Below, one piece after another: positions 1-10,405 of a DNA stretch of 64,000 nt. The translations under genes were made by a program, and so were the position numbers. Each line of letters starts with the position of its first letter. The first letter of the stretch is position 1. A model generated the notes under the pieces. It was not told the DNA's origin and did no database searches. It worked only from the letters and a program-made list of their open reading frames with translations. The DNA comes from Gammaproteobacteria bacterium (lineage in GTDB: Bacteria > Pseudomonadota > Gammaproteobacteria > Xanthomonadales > Wenzhouxiangellaceae): positions 1 to 64,000 of the forward strand of contig JAJFKY010000001.1 in the NCBI GenBank assembly GCA_021772975.1, written 5' to 3'.

Positions 1-1
1 A

Positions 2-67
2 GATGGTCGCGCCCGGGTGCGCTCCTACAACCGTTTTAACGTAGGAGCGCACCCGGGCGCGACCATC
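2..67. repeat. REPIN-like perfect inverted repeat (27-bp arms, 12-nt loop) with GTAGGAGCGCACCCGGGCGCGACC core
   Basis: Arms GATGGTCGCGCCCGGGTGCGCTCCTAC (2-28) and GTAGGAGCGCACCCGGGCGCGACCATC (41-67) are exact reverse complements. Confidence 0.9.
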
Positions 68-118
68 AAATAAACCGGTTGCAGGAAGGCGCGACCGAGC
101 ATTAACACATAACCTTTA

Positions 119-1762
119 TTATTTATCGGCTGGCGACGCTCGTTGGATGATTGCTTCGATCATATCCTGATTAATTCTAACCGCTCCATAACCATAACTG
201 CGGTCACTCTGCAATCGTCCGATAATAAAAGCATCGGCAATATATTCCGGCGCGTGAATCAGCAATAATCCGGCTTGTAAACACAATGCCACTTGCTCAA
301 CCCAATGACGAGCAGTATCCAGCGATAATTGCTCATTAACTATTGCATCCTTAATAGCCTGCACCCGTTTTTTCAGCAGGATATGTCCGGCGGACAGTGT
401 CTCCAATTCGCTAATCATTACTTCTACCGTGCGCGGATCCCGACCAATCGCCCGCAGCACATCCAGGCACATAATATTGCCCGAACCTTCCCAGATACCG
501 TTCAATGGTGCTTGCCGATAATAACGTGCCAGCTCAAATTCTTCGATATACCCACTGCCCCCATGACATTCCATGGCTTCATGCACAAAACCGGTAACCC
601 GCTTGTTCAACCAGTACTTGGCGATCGGGGTGATAATTCTGCTTAATAAAGCTGCTTGCTCATTGCCCGCCGCCTGATCGAAACTGTGGGCCACATGAAA
701 TGCCAATACGGTAGCCGCTTCGGATTCCAGCGCCAGATCAGCCAGCACCTGACGCATCAGCGGCTGCTCAATTAAACGCTTGCCAAAAGCCTGCCGGTGC
801 CGGCAGTGCCAGCCCGCCAGGCTGAGTGTTTTACGCATATAGGCGGCCGGTGCAATGGTGCAGTCCAGGCGGGTGTGATGGACCATGTCAATAATGGTTT
901 GTATGCCCTGTCCGTCGGCACCAACCATTTGTGCGTAAGCGCCATCATATTCAATTTCCGCAGACGCATTGGCCCAGTCACCGAGCTTGTCTTTCAGTTG
1001 CATGATATGCATGGCATTGCGGGTATTGTCCGGACGCCAGCGCGGCACCAGAAAGCAGCTCAATCCCGCCTGGGTTTGCGCCAATGTCAGAAAGCCATCG
1101 CTCATTGGCGCGGAGCAGAACCATTTATGTCCGGTCAGCTCGTATTGCGTGCCGGGCCCGCCGCTACCGATACTGACGGCCTGGGTGGTATTGGCCCTGA
1201 CATCCGAACCACCCTGTTTTTCAGTCATCGCCATGCCCAGCGTGGCCGCGGTTTTATGACTGATCGGCTGCACGCTGGCATCATACCGACCGGCCGTCAG
1301 TAACGGTTCCCAGGTTTGGGCCAATTCCGGCTGGTGACGCAAGGCTGCGACCCCCGCATAAGTCATACTGATGGGACAGCAAACCCCCGGTTCCGCCTGC
1401 GCCAGTATATAAATCAATGCGGAATGTGCACTGTGCCCGCCCCGATCCGCCGTCCAGGCAATGGAGGACACCTGATGACTCAGCGCCATATCCATCAACC
1501 GATGATAGGCCGGATGATACTCGACTTCGTTGATGCGATGACCGTAACGATCAAAGGACTTTAATTGAGGTTTATTGTGATTGGCCTGATCAGCCAACTG
1601 CGCGGTCAACGCCGAACCGCAGATACCTGCGAATTCACTGATGAGCTCACCATGCTCCAGCGCGGCAGAACGCTTGACCGCTTCCCGCAGCGGCAAGTCT
1701 ACCGCGTACAGATTGACATCGGTCAGCGGTAACGGCTGATTGTGAACGTCATGCGTCTTCAC
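119..1762 (-). CDS. aidB: Acyl-CoA dehydrogenase, AidB-like
   Basis: 547 aa; AidB/acyl-CoA dehydrogenase motifs (MTEKQGGSDVRANTT, GHKWFCSAPMSD, ECHGGSGYIEEFELARYYRQAPLNGIWEGSGN). Confidence 0.88.
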   Translation of the reverse strand: MKTHDVHNQPLPLTDVNLYAVDLPLREAVKRSAALEHGELISEFAGICGSALTAQLADQANHNKPQLKSFDRYGHRINEVEYHPAYHRLMDMALSHQVSSIAWTADRGGHSAHSALIYILAQAEPGVCCPISMTYAGVAALRHQPELAQTWEPLLTAGRYDASVQPISHKTAATLGMAMTEKQGGSDVRANTTQAVSIGSGGPGTQYELTGHKWFCSAPMSDGFLTLAQTQAGLSCFLVPRWRPDNTRNAMHIMQLKDKLGDWANASAEIEYDGAYAQMVGADGQGIQTIIDMVHHTRLDCTIAPAAYMRKTLSLAGWHCRHRQAFGKRLIEQPLMRQVLADLALESEAATVLAFHVAHSFDQAAGNEQAALLSRIITPIAKYWLNKRVTGFVHEAMECHGGSGYIEEFELARYYRQAPLNGIWEGSGNIMCLDVLRAIGRDPRTVEVMISELETLSAGHILLKKRVQAIKDAIVNEQLSLDTARHWVEQVALCLQAGLLLIHAPEYIADAFIIGRLQSDRSYGYGAVRINQDMIEAIIQRASPADK

Positions 1763-1795
1763 ATGCTCCGTCTGTCCGGCATCCGTGCTGGCCGG

Positions 1796-2824
1796 TCAAT
1801 CATAATACAGCCGCCAGGCTCGAAAGGAGCCCACGCCAAAAAAGTCTTCGTTATCCGCACGCCGCCGGAGCACCTCTCCCTGGATACCGCTGTCACTGCT
1901 GCTGTTGGGTACAAATTTGAACATGAATTCCTGCATTTCCCGCGGCACATCCTGATTGGCGCGTAGCATACACACCGGCATGGTTTCCTCATCTTCGATG
2001 ACTTCGCAGACCATCTGCGCGGAAGCAAAAAAAGTATACACTGGCGGCGTGCACTGGGGGGTGATGGTGACACCATTGCCAGCGTCTCCCGCCAGCAGCT
2101 CGACCAGCGGATTATTCTTGGGCTGCGACAGCACAGAGGCTTGCATGTCCGGAACTACAAAGATGGGATCAACCGTTTGGGTTTCGTCTACTCGGTGCGT
2201 AACCCTTGCGGGGTTGTCTTCAATCTGCCGTTCAAAGATATTCAATACCGTGGCAAATTGAGGATTGGAACAGAGTGAGTGCATAGTATATTCAACGGCC
2301 CACCTACCTTGAAAATCAGGCAGCAGCTGATCCGGAAAGTCCTCAAACAAGGCCTCGGCGCGGTTGCCGTAGCTGAGTGGTGAGATCGGCTGAAAGTCAT
2401 TATCGTTGACCCGGAAGCGGCCTGCACTGCGTCCGTCAAACTCGATATCAATCGTGCCAACAGTTTCTATGCTATGCCCACCATTATTATTACCCCTGTC
2501 ACAATCAATTATGCAACCGCCACCAGTGGAACGGGTCAACTCGCCGGAATAAATAAAATGCCCTGTTTGATCAATGCTCAGCTGCCCGGAAAATAATAGC
2601 CAGACCTGATCGCCATTGCCGTTGTAACCATAATAGGCGCCACTCAATACACCATCCTGGATTTCCAGGTTCAATCCGGTTTTATCGTTGGCATCACGGT
2701 TGAACCAGCTACCGGTCTCAGGAAAAATCAACGGGAAGGACGCCTGTGCGTTGCCTGCCATAATGGCGCACAACAGTTGGCACACCATCAAACTGACCAG
2801 AATTTTATTTTTGCATAACTGCAT
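1796..2824 (-). CDS. Secreted hypothetical protein
   Basis: Signal peptide-like N-terminus; likely start MQLCKNKILVSLMVC (ATG at 2824) rather than the 2851 start in the ORF track. Confidence 0.6.
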   Translation of the reverse strand: MQLCKNKILVSLMVCQLLCAIMAGNAQASFPLIFPETGSWFNRDANDKTGLNLEIQDGVLSGAYYGYNGNGDQVWLLFSGQLSIDQTGHFIYSGELTRSTGGGCIIDCDRGNNNGGHSIETVGTIDIEFDGRSAGRFRVNDNDFQPISPLSYGNRAEALFEDFPDQLLPDFQGRWAVEYTMHSLCSNPQFATVLNIFERQIEDNPARVTHRVDETQTVDPIFVVPDMQASVLSQPKNNPLVELLAGDAGNGVTITPQCTPPVYTFFASAQMVCEVIEDEETMPVCMLRANQDVPREMQEFMFKFVPNSSSDSGIQGEVLRRRADNEDFFGVGSFRAWRLYYD

Positions 2825-2896
2825 AAAGCTGACCCTTACATTCGAGCCCACTGATCATTATAACCGCCTCTGTATGAACACAACCGACACGGGCGG

Positions 2897-5854
2897 TTAT
2901 TTTCCGCCCCGCAGTTTTGGTTCGGGTTTGCCGCGCGGCTCAAAATCCCTGGGGGGTTTGATCTTCAGCTTACCGATCGCACTGTTATCACCCAGTGACA
3001 CGCGCACCTCATAATCACCCGGCAAAATGTATAGTGGGTGTCCCAGCTCGACAGATTGTTGCAGCGGCATATCCCTGATCTGTACCGCCTCTTTATCAGC
3101 GTTGCCTGCCTGCTCCGCCTGCAGGGCCAGTTCCCGATCCACAAGCAAATCCCAACTGAAAGTATTGATACCCTGTTGCACCGTCAAAGGACCAGTCTGT
3201 AAGACCCGCTGGGCGTTATCGAGGATGGCAAATTCGCCCTCTCCATCTGCCTGTGACCAGAACTTAACAGTAAGCTTGTCAGCCTCATCCTCGCGGAAAA
3301 ACCAACGCGAGCGCTGACTGCGCCAGCGACGACTGGCCTGGACTTCGTCGATGTAAAACACATGCAGCGCTGAATCGCGCACCTGCTCGGATAATTCCTG
3401 CACCGGCAGCGCGTCAATAATCCAGATGCTGCGGCCATGGGTGCCAGCGACTAACTCGCGCTCGCGCGGATGCACCACCAGATCGTGCACCGGTACTTTG
3501 GGCAGGCCGCTGCCCAGCAGACTCCACTGCTCACCGCCATCCAGGCTGACATACACGCCGCGGTCAGTGCCGACGTATAAAACATTTTCATTAACCGGGT
3601 CTTCACGGATAACATTCACCGCTTCGGCTGGTAAGTTGGCGCTGATATCCTGCCAGCTTTCACCACTGTTATCGGTGCGATACAAATATGCGGTGATATC
3701 GTCATTGCGATAACCGTTCAGGCTCAGATAAGCGCGCTCATGGTTAAAACTCGAAGCCTCCACCCGGCTTACCCAGCGATCTTTAGGCAGGTCATCAGCG
3801 ACATTGCTCCATTCGTTGCCGGCACTGGCGCTCATCCAAACCTGGCCATCATCGGTGCCCGCCCATAAAACCCCAAACTTCTGCGCCGATTCGGAAATGC
3901 TGGTAATAGTGGCAAAGGGCACATCACCGCGCTGCTCGCTGATGCTTAAATCGGGACTGATGGCGGCCCAGGAATCACCTTCGTCCATGGAACGGAACAG
4001 TTTGTTGGCGCCAAAGTAGACCACGTCAGGATTGTGTGGCGACAGCAGGATGGGCGACATCCAGTTATAGCGCAGCGCCTGCTCACCCAGCGCGTCGCGC
4101 GGTCGGACATCGGCCGGTGCACCATTACCCAGGCGGGCGTAGTTACCAAACTGGAAACCGGCATAGGTTTGCCCGTCAGCATCATCGATGGCCGCGTAGA
4201 ATCCGTCACCGCCATAGATGCGTGTCCACGACGCGCCATCACGCCAGTCATTCTGACTTGATCCCTTGAGGGTACCGTTATCCTGCAGACCGCCATAAAT
4301 GTTGTAGGGCTCGGCCATATCCACGGCAATGGCATAGAACTGTCCGACCGGCTGCGCATCCAGCTTGAGCCAACTTTTGCCGCCGTCATAGGTCATATCA
4401 ATTCCGCCGTCATTGCCCAGGATCATATGCCGGGCATTGTCGGGGTTAACCCACCAGGCGTGATAGTCCACATGCACGCCGGGATCATTGATTCCACCGT
4501 CAAAAGTTCTGCCGCCGTCGGTGGAGCTGATGATGGGCACGCCCACCACATAGATATGCTCGGGATCATCCGGCGCAACCCGGATCTGGCCAAAATAATA
4601 ACCATAACTGTAGACCACTTCGCTGACCGGCCCGGCATGGGTTTTATACCAGCTGTCTCCGCCGTCATCGCTGCGGTAAATCTGCAGACCCTGAATATCA
4701 GTATTGAACAGGTTGGCATTGGCTTCGCCGAGTTCCGAGAGTAAATCCTGGAGAGTGATGGCATCGTTTTCCAGCATCTCAATCAGACCATCCGCATCCA
4801 GCGTGACATCCAGGTCATTGCCGCGGATGAATAACTCGATTTCGTCCCTGCTGTGCGCCAGGAACTGCTGTTTGGTCATATTCTTCAGGCGCTTGGCATT
4901 GAGTGGACGATCACCCAGGTCCCATTCAGACTCCGGCAACGGTTCCTGATTATCAATTGCGGCATACAGTGTTTGTGGTTGACTGGGTGCAATGGCCAGA
5001 CCAATCCGGCCAATGTACTCACCGGAAGGCAGCCCGCTGCCAGCAAGCTTATCCAGACGGGTCCAGCTATTGCCGCCATCTTCAGAACGCCAGATACCGG
5101 AGCCCTCGCCGCCTTCAGTAAATTCCCAGGGGCTGCGTTTGCGCTCCCAGGTAGCGGCATAGACGATATCCGGATTGGCCGGATTCATGCTCAGATCAAT
5201 CGCGCCTGTCCAGGCTCCGCCGGGCAATGTATTGCTCCAGCTCTGGCCACCATCGTTGCTGATAAATACACCACGCTGCCCCCCACTGGTATACAGCTTG
5301 CCCAGTGCCGCCACCAGAATGCGATCGCTGTTGCGCGGATCAACCAGTACCCGGCTGATGCGATCGGTTTCGGCCAATCCCATGTGTTGCCAACTGCCGC
5401 CGCCATCATTGGAACGGTAAATGCCCAGGCCGCCATAGGACGAGCGCGATGAGTTCGGTTCTCCGGTGCCGACCCAGACCGTTTCCGGTTGGTTGGGGTC
5501 AATCGCTATATCGCCCATAATCATGCTTGGCATATCATCAAATAACGGTTTAAAGGTGACCCCGTTATTGGTGGTCTTCCATAAGCCCCCGGATGCATAG
5601 GCCGCATAAAAAGTGTACGGCTGACCGGGCATCACCTCGATATCCACCACCCGGCCACCCTGCACCACCGGGCCCACATCGCGCCACTGCAGGCCTTTGA
5701 AGCGGCTCTCCTGCGCCAGCGCCTGATGCTGCTCCCAACTGGACTGCCTGGCGTCGAAGTCAGCCGGATCAGCGCCATTCGGACGCCTGGCCTGTAACGG
5801 CAGGCTGATTAAAAAAGCCAATAAAATAATGCTGATACGCTGGTTTACGAACAT
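2897..5854 (-). CDS. Secreted VPS10/sortilin-like BNR-repeat (beta-propeller) protein
   Basis: Many Asp-box motifs (SNDGGGSW, SNDGGQSW, SEDGGNSW, SDDGGDSW, SLDGGEQW); start set to MFVNQRISIILLAFLISLPLQA (ATG at 5854). Confidence 0.82.
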   Translation of the reverse strand: MFVNQRISIILLAFLISLPLQARRPNGADPADFDARQSSWEQHQALAQESRFKGLQWRDVGPVVQGGRVVDIEVMPGQPYTFYAAYASGGLWKTTNNGVTFKPLFDDMPSMIMGDIAIDPNQPETVWVGTGEPNSSRSSYGGLGIYRSNDGGGSWQHMGLAETDRISRVLVDPRNSDRILVAALGKLYTSGGQRGVFISNDGGQSWSNTLPGGAWTGAIDLSMNPANPDIVYAATWERKRSPWEFTEGGEGSGIWRSEDGGNSWTRLDKLAGSGLPSGEYIGRIGLAIAPSQPQTLYAAIDNQEPLPESEWDLGDRPLNAKRLKNMTKQQFLAHSRDEIELFIRGNDLDVTLDADGLIEMLENDAITLQDLLSELGEANANLFNTDIQGLQIYRSDDGGDSWYKTHAGPVSEVVYSYGYYFGQIRVAPDDPEHIYVVGVPIISSTDGGRTFDGGINDPGVHVDYHAWWVNPDNARHMILGNDGGIDMTYDGGKSWLKLDAQPVGQFYAIAVDMAEPYNIYGGLQDNGTLKGSSQNDWRDGASWTRIYGGDGFYAAIDDADGQTYAGFQFGNYARLGNGAPADVRPRDALGEQALRYNWMSPILLSPHNPDVVYFGANKLFRSMDEGDSWAAISPDLSISEQRGDVPFATITSISESAQKFGVLWAGTDDGQVWMSASAGNEWSNVADDLPKDRWVSRVEASSFNHERAYLSLNGYRNDDITAYLYRTDNSGESWQDISANLPAEAVNVIREDPVNENVLYVGTDRGVYVSLDGGEQWSLLGSGLPKVPVHDLVVHPRERELVAGTHGRSIWIIDALPVQELSEQVRDSALHVFYIDEVQASRRWRSQRSRWFFREDEADKLTVKFWSQADGEGEFAILDNAQRVLQTGPLTVQQGINTFSWDLLVDRELALQAEQAGNADKEAVQIRDMPLQQSVELGHPLYILPGDYEVRVSLGDNSAIGKLKIKPPRDFEPRGKPEPKLRGGK

Positions 5855-6261
5855 CGCACTTCCCGGCAAGAACAAGGCCCGCCAAGGTAGCCTGCCTGAG
5901 ACCCGAATGCAATCGTCACAGCAAGAGCCAACAGCAGCATCGCCAGCAGAATACATCAAGCTGATTGATAGTGAATTGACCGCTAAACAGGCACTGGATA
6001 TAGTTTCCCAGAGCTTTAAAAAAAGCCGTGGCAGCAATATGAATACAGCTATTCAGACAGCACCGTCCGGCAGCTTCAGCAATACATGATGGAGTATTGC
6101 ACCGTGACCGGATGGCGGCTTGGAACCAGGCCTTTAATCAGTTCCCGGAAGCTCGACATTTTAGCGGCAATGTCGATGTTTACGGCTTCCTGAGGTCGGT
6201 TAGCAGCACGATAAAAAATCGCTAAGGTACGTGGCCAACAGCCGTTGGTCTGAGCGATATT

Positions 6262-6294
6262 GCGGGGCGGTTGAGGTACCGCTCCGCATTTTTT
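6262..6294 (+). terminator. Rho-independent terminator-like hairpin on + strand
   Basis: GCGGGGCGGT-tgaggt-ACCGCTCCGC followed by ATTTTTT. Confidence 0.7.
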
Positions 6295-6325
6295 GTGAAC
6301 CGGCGCCGATAATTATTGCAGGTGA

Positions 6326-7486
6326 TCAATTAATCGCCTCAAACCCGTTCTCAAAAAAAGTCTCCAGGCGCAAAGTCGCCTGTCGCGGTGGAACGGTGAC
6401 AATACGTTCCATATCCTGAATGGTGATCAGAAATATATCGTCACCGTTGGCGGCGGTTACCGTCAACAAAGCGGTATAACTACCATCGCCATTGTCCTGA
6501 ACCGGACCAATAGTGGTGTTATTGGCGCTTTCGGGTGCATGCACAACAGTCACATCGTCTACTCCGTTCAGCAATGCCTGACCGGTGTGGTCACGCAATT
6601 CCAGAGTCAGCAGATAGCCCTCCTGTACCGGAATAAATGCCACCTCGCTCTGGACCGCATCAGGCCGGCCCAGCAGTTCATTTCTGAGCACGTCAAACTG
6701 ATTGCGTATCTGAATCACCGGGTCCAGCGCCGCCGCCGGCTGATCAGCGATATTGATATTCAGATAATAATCACCGTCGGCACAGCCATTGCTGTTACAC
6801 AGCGGATCATCACTATCGCCAAACCGGGACATGATAAAAAAGCCCACGTGCGCGGCTTTATCAAATGCTGGCGGCGGTGAACCACAGGAATTGGCATTGG
6901 GACCCATCGGGCAGGAACAGCGGCCATCACCACCAAATGTCCGGGCAGTTTCCATCGCGGCCAGCAGCCGATCCGATAAGTCTCCGGCCGCAGACAGCAG
7001 GGTTTGCTCAGCCATGCTGACCACCTCAGGCCCGGTCAGCACATTGCCCTGAATGGCGTAATATAAATCACCAATGCTACCGGCCACCCCGGAAGCATGC
7101 GGAAAATTGTTAACACCGGTCTGGGTGGCGGAACTTTCATTCGCACCGGCAATGCCATGCTGATGCAAGCCGGTATTCGGTAAGCTTATCAACTGCGCGA
7201 CAATATCGTCACCGCTCATACCCGCCCGGATACCAGCATCGATAATTCCCCGCCGCTGCCCCGAACCATCCTGCGCGGATTGCGCCGCACCCGAGCCCTC
7301 ACCCACCACCACCACCGGCAATAATGCGCGTAAATCAATACCCGGCAATTGCTCGCTGGAAATACAGGTGGCCGAGGACACACCCACTTCCTGGGATTGG
7401 CTATCCAAAACCACAATCGACCAGGTGGCGCTGGCCGGAATGCTGGCGATTAATATCAACAATGCCAATAGTTTTTGATAGGTCAT
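6326..7486 (-). CDS. Secreted DUF1028-family protein
   Basis: Signal peptide followed by ATWSIVVLDSQSQEVGVSSATCIS, typical of DUF1028; C-terminal FFENGFEAIN. Confidence 0.78.
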   Translation of the reverse strand: MTYQKLLALLILIASIPASATWSIVVLDSQSQEVGVSSATCISSEQLPGIDLRALLPVVVVGEGSGAAQSAQDGSGQRRGIIDAGIRAGMSGDDIVAQLISLPNTGLHQHGIAGANESSATQTGVNNFPHASGVAGSIGDLYYAIQGNVLTGPEVVSMAEQTLLSAAGDLSDRLLAAMETARTFGGDGRCSCPMGPNANSCGSPPPAFDKAAHVGFFIMSRFGDSDDPLCNSNGCADGDYYLNINIADQPAAALDPVIQIRNQFDVLRNELLGRPDAVQSEVAFIPVQEGYLLTLELRDHTGQALLNGVDDVTVVHAPESANNTTIGPVQDNGDGSYTALLTVTAANGDDIFLITIQDMERIVTVPPRQATLRLETFFENGFEAIN

Positions 7487-7586
7487 GGTTAATATTCCCG
7501 GGTTTGAATGAATCAGGCAGGCTGGGAATATAAACCCTGTCGGCCCGCGGCACTTCGATCGACGGTCACAGTATTCTCAACATAAC

Positions 7587-8534
7587 TTAAGCATAGTGAA
7601 TACCCTGCAAAGCCTGAGCGTGACTGACCACGCTGGCGGCCAGCGCGGCCAGGTCATAACCACCTTCCAGGCTGGAGACGATCCGTCCCCGGGCATGACG
7701 CACCGCTATCCGCACCAGTTTTTCGGTCAGCCAGCCAAAATCGTCGGTGTGCAGATTGCACTGCGCCAGCGGATCGGCCTGATGAGCATCAAATCCGGCC
7801 GAGACCAATAACAATTCCGGCTGATAATTATCCAGGCGGGGCAACAACTGCTCGCTCCACAGCCGCCGGAAAGTTGCGCTGTCACAGCCCGCCGGCAAGC
7901 CGCGGTAAGTCAGGTTATCCGGACGGCTTTTCACCTGCTGATCAGCAAAGGGATACAACGGCACCTGGTGCGAAGCGAAGTAATGGATGTTCGCATGCCC
8001 GCCCAGCACATCTTCACTGCCGTTGCCTTGATGCACATCAAAATCAACCACCGCCACGCGCTGCAGAGCATATTGATCAACGGCATATAAGGCCCCCACC
8101 GCCACTGTTGAATAGAAGCAAAAACCCATCGCCCTGGCCCGTTCAGCATGGTGCCCGGGCGGCCGCACAGCACAAAAAACCCGCCTGACGGATGTTTGCA
8201 TGACCTGCTCGATACCGGCACAAACCGCACCAGCGGCACGCCGGGCGGCGGCCAGACTGGCTGGTCCCAGCCAGGTATCCGGGTCCAGCGCGATCGGTTG
8301 CTCCGCTACCGCCGCCTGATATTGTTCAAGCGCGGCAAGATAATCCGCTGGATGGGCGCGCAGCAGTTGCGCGCGGCTGGCCAGCGGCGCCTGCCGCCAA
8401 CTCAGCTCCGGCAACGCCTGTAGCGCTTGCAGAACTGTCTGCAAACGGGCCGGGGATTCCGGGTGTCCGGCGACCGGTTGATGGGCCAGACAATCAGGAT
8501 GACTTAAAACCAGCAGCTTATCTGCCGCGCTCAT
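7587..8534 (-). CDS. Histone deacetylase family protein (acetoin utilization/HDAC-like)
   Basis: GHPESPARL, RPPGHHAERARAMGFCFYSTVAVGA, DFDVHQGNGSEDV, SAGFDAHQADPL, SLEGGYDL. Confidence 0.9.
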   Translation of the reverse strand: MSAADKLLVLSHPDCLAHQPVAGHPESPARLQTVLQALQALPELSWRQAPLASRAQLLRAHPADYLAALEQYQAAVAEQPIALDPDTWLGPASLAAARRAAGAVCAGIEQVMQTSVRRVFCAVRPPGHHAERARAMGFCFYSTVAVGALYAVDQYALQRVAVVDFDVHQGNGSEDVLGGHANIHYFASHQVPLYPFADQQVKSRPDNLTYRGLPAGCDSATFRRLWSEQLLPRLDNYQPELLLVSAGFDAHQADPLAQCNLHTDDFGWLTEKLVRIAVRHARGRIVSSLEGGYDLAALAASVVSHAQALQGIHYA

Positions 8535-9069
8535 GGTCCCACTGCACTTCCGGTTCCGCATCGGTCCGGCTCAATATCCGGGCGATCACAAACAACAGGT
8601 CCGATAAGCGATTCAGATAGTGCAATACCGGTTCGTTCAACGGCGCTTCCCGCGACAGCGATAACACCCGCCGTTCACAACGGCGGCAAATGGTGCGGGC
8701 CAGATGAGCATGCGCCGCCGCCGGGCCACCACCCGGCAGGATAAATTCCTTTAGCGGCGGTAGCGTATCGTTAAAAGCGTCCAGTTGCTGCTCCAGCAGT
8801 TCGACCTGATTGTCCGCCAGCAAAGTCAGGCCGGGGGCGCACAATTCACCACCGATATTGAACAGTTGATGCTGAACCTGCTCCAGACACTCGTCCACCT
8901 GCTGCTGCCGGGCGAAGCTGCGCACCAGCCCGATGGCACTGTTAAGCTCGTCAACCGTGCCGAAGGCTTCCACCCGCATGCTGTCTTTGGTTGTGCGGCT
9001 GCCATCACCCAGGCCGGTACTGCCATCATCACCGGTACGGGTATAAATTTTAGATAAGCGATTGCCCAT
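8518..9069 (-). CDS. Cob(I)yrinic acid a,c-diamide adenosyltransferase, PduO-type
   Basis: KIYTRTGDDGSTGLGDGSR, VEAFGTVDELNSAIG, FILPGG, ARTICRRCER. Confidence 0.9.
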   Translation of the reverse strand: MGNRLSKIYTRTGDDGSTGLGDGSRTTKDSMRVEAFGTVDELNSAIGLVRSFARQQQVDECLEQVQHQLFNIGGELCAPGLTLLADNQVELLEQQLDAFNDTLPPLKEFILPGGGPAAAHAHLARTICRRCERRVLSLSREAPLNEPVLHYLNRLSDLLFVIARILSRTDAEPEVQWDHERGR

Positions 9070-9140
9070 AACATTTATGCCTGCAATAAACGTAGAATAA
9101 TGTTAACAATGTTTGAGAACGATAGTTCAAGAGTTTGCGC

Positions 9141-10364
9141 ATGACACAGGTTCAATTCAAAAATCAGGCAGGCTTACTGCTGAGCGGTGATCTGGAAATG
9201 CCGACTGCCGGTGAACCACGCGCATTCGCGCTGTTTGCGCACTGCTTTTCCTGTACCCGTAAAATCCGTGCCGCGGTACATATCGCCCGCGCCATGGCCG
9301 ATCAGGGCATCGCGGTACTGCGGTTTGATTTTACCGGGCTGGGTGACAGTGAAGGTCAATTTTCTGACAGCAGTTTTTCCGCCAATGTTGATGATCTGCT
9401 GGCCGCGGCAGACTGGCTGGCCAGCGAGCATCAACCCGTCCAGATACTGGTCGGACACTCACTCGGTGGTACCGCGGTACTGGCCGCGGCGCCGCATATC
9501 GATAGCTGCCGCGCGGTCGCCAGCATCAACGCACCGTCTGAACCCAGGCATGTGCTGCGGCATATGGAAGAAAATCTGGAGGCTATCCGGGAGCAGGGTT
9601 CGGCGGTGGTCAATCTGGGTGGGCGTCCGTTCCGAATCCGTCAGGAGTTTGTGGATGACGTGCGTAATCAGGATGTCGCCAACCGGCTGCGCAACCTCAA
9701 GCGTGCCTTGCTGGTGTTACATGCACCGCTGGATAAAACCGTGGCTGTCAGTCACGCATCAACCATTTTCGAGGCCGCACTGCATCCGAAAAGCTTTATC
9801 AGTCTGGATCAGGCCGATCATCTGCTCAGCAACCCGGACGATTCCCGCTATGCCGGCGTCATGATTGCCCAATGGGCCAGCCGTTATTTTGACCCCATTG
9901 CGGCACAACCTGCCACTGGACACGATAGCGACGATGCCCCCCAGGGGGTGACGGTTACCGGCCGCACCGCGGATGGCTTTGTCTGTAAGGTACAATCCGG
10001 CCAACATGAATGGGTTGCCGATGAGCCTGCTGATATAGGCACCGATGCCGGACCCGACCCGTATGCGCATTTATGCGCGGCCCTGGGCACCTGCACCGTG
10101 ATGACGCTGAATATGTATGCCCGGCACAAGCAATTGCCGGTTGAACAGGTGATGGCCAGGGTCAGCCATGCACGGATACACGCCAAAGACTGTCAGGATT
10201 GCCACCAGACCGAGGGCAAAATTGATGTCCTGAACCGGGAAATCTCAATCACCGGAGACCTCAGTGATGCCCAGCGCCAGCGGATGCTGGAAATCGCTGA
10301 TCGCTGTCCTGTTCATCGCACGCTCGAAAATGAAATCAAGGTGACTACCGCCCTGGCTGACTGA
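9141..10364 (+). CDS. Bifunctional alpha/beta hydrolase / OsmC-family protein
   Basis: N-terminal hydrolase (GHSLGG, RFDFTGLGDSEG) fused to OsmC-like C-terminus (HLCAALGTCTVMTLNMYA, CPVHRTL); ATG at 9141. Confidence 0.88.
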   Translation: MTQVQFKNQAGLLLSGDLEMPTAGEPRAFALFAHCFSCTRKIRAAVHIARAMADQGIAVLRFDFTGLGDSEGQFSDSSFSANVDDLLAAADWLASEHQPVQILVGHSLGGTAVLAAAPHIDSCRAVASINAPSEPRHVLRHMEENLEAIREQGSAVVNLGGRPFRIRQEFVDDVRNQDVANRLRNLKRALLVLHAPLDKTVAVSHASTIFEAALHPKSFISLDQADHLLSNPDDSRYAGVMIAQWASRYFDPIAAQPATGHDSDDAPQGVTVTGRTADGFVCKVQSGQHEWVADEPADIGTDAGPDPYAHLCAALGTCTVMTLNMYARHKQLPVEQVMARVSHARIHAKDCQDCHQTEGKIDVLNREISITGDLSDAQRQRMLEIADRCPVHRTLENEIKVTTALAD

Positions 10365-10405
10365 TTTGACTGACCAAGCTGTCCAACCCAACGGAATTTT
10401 TCAAT

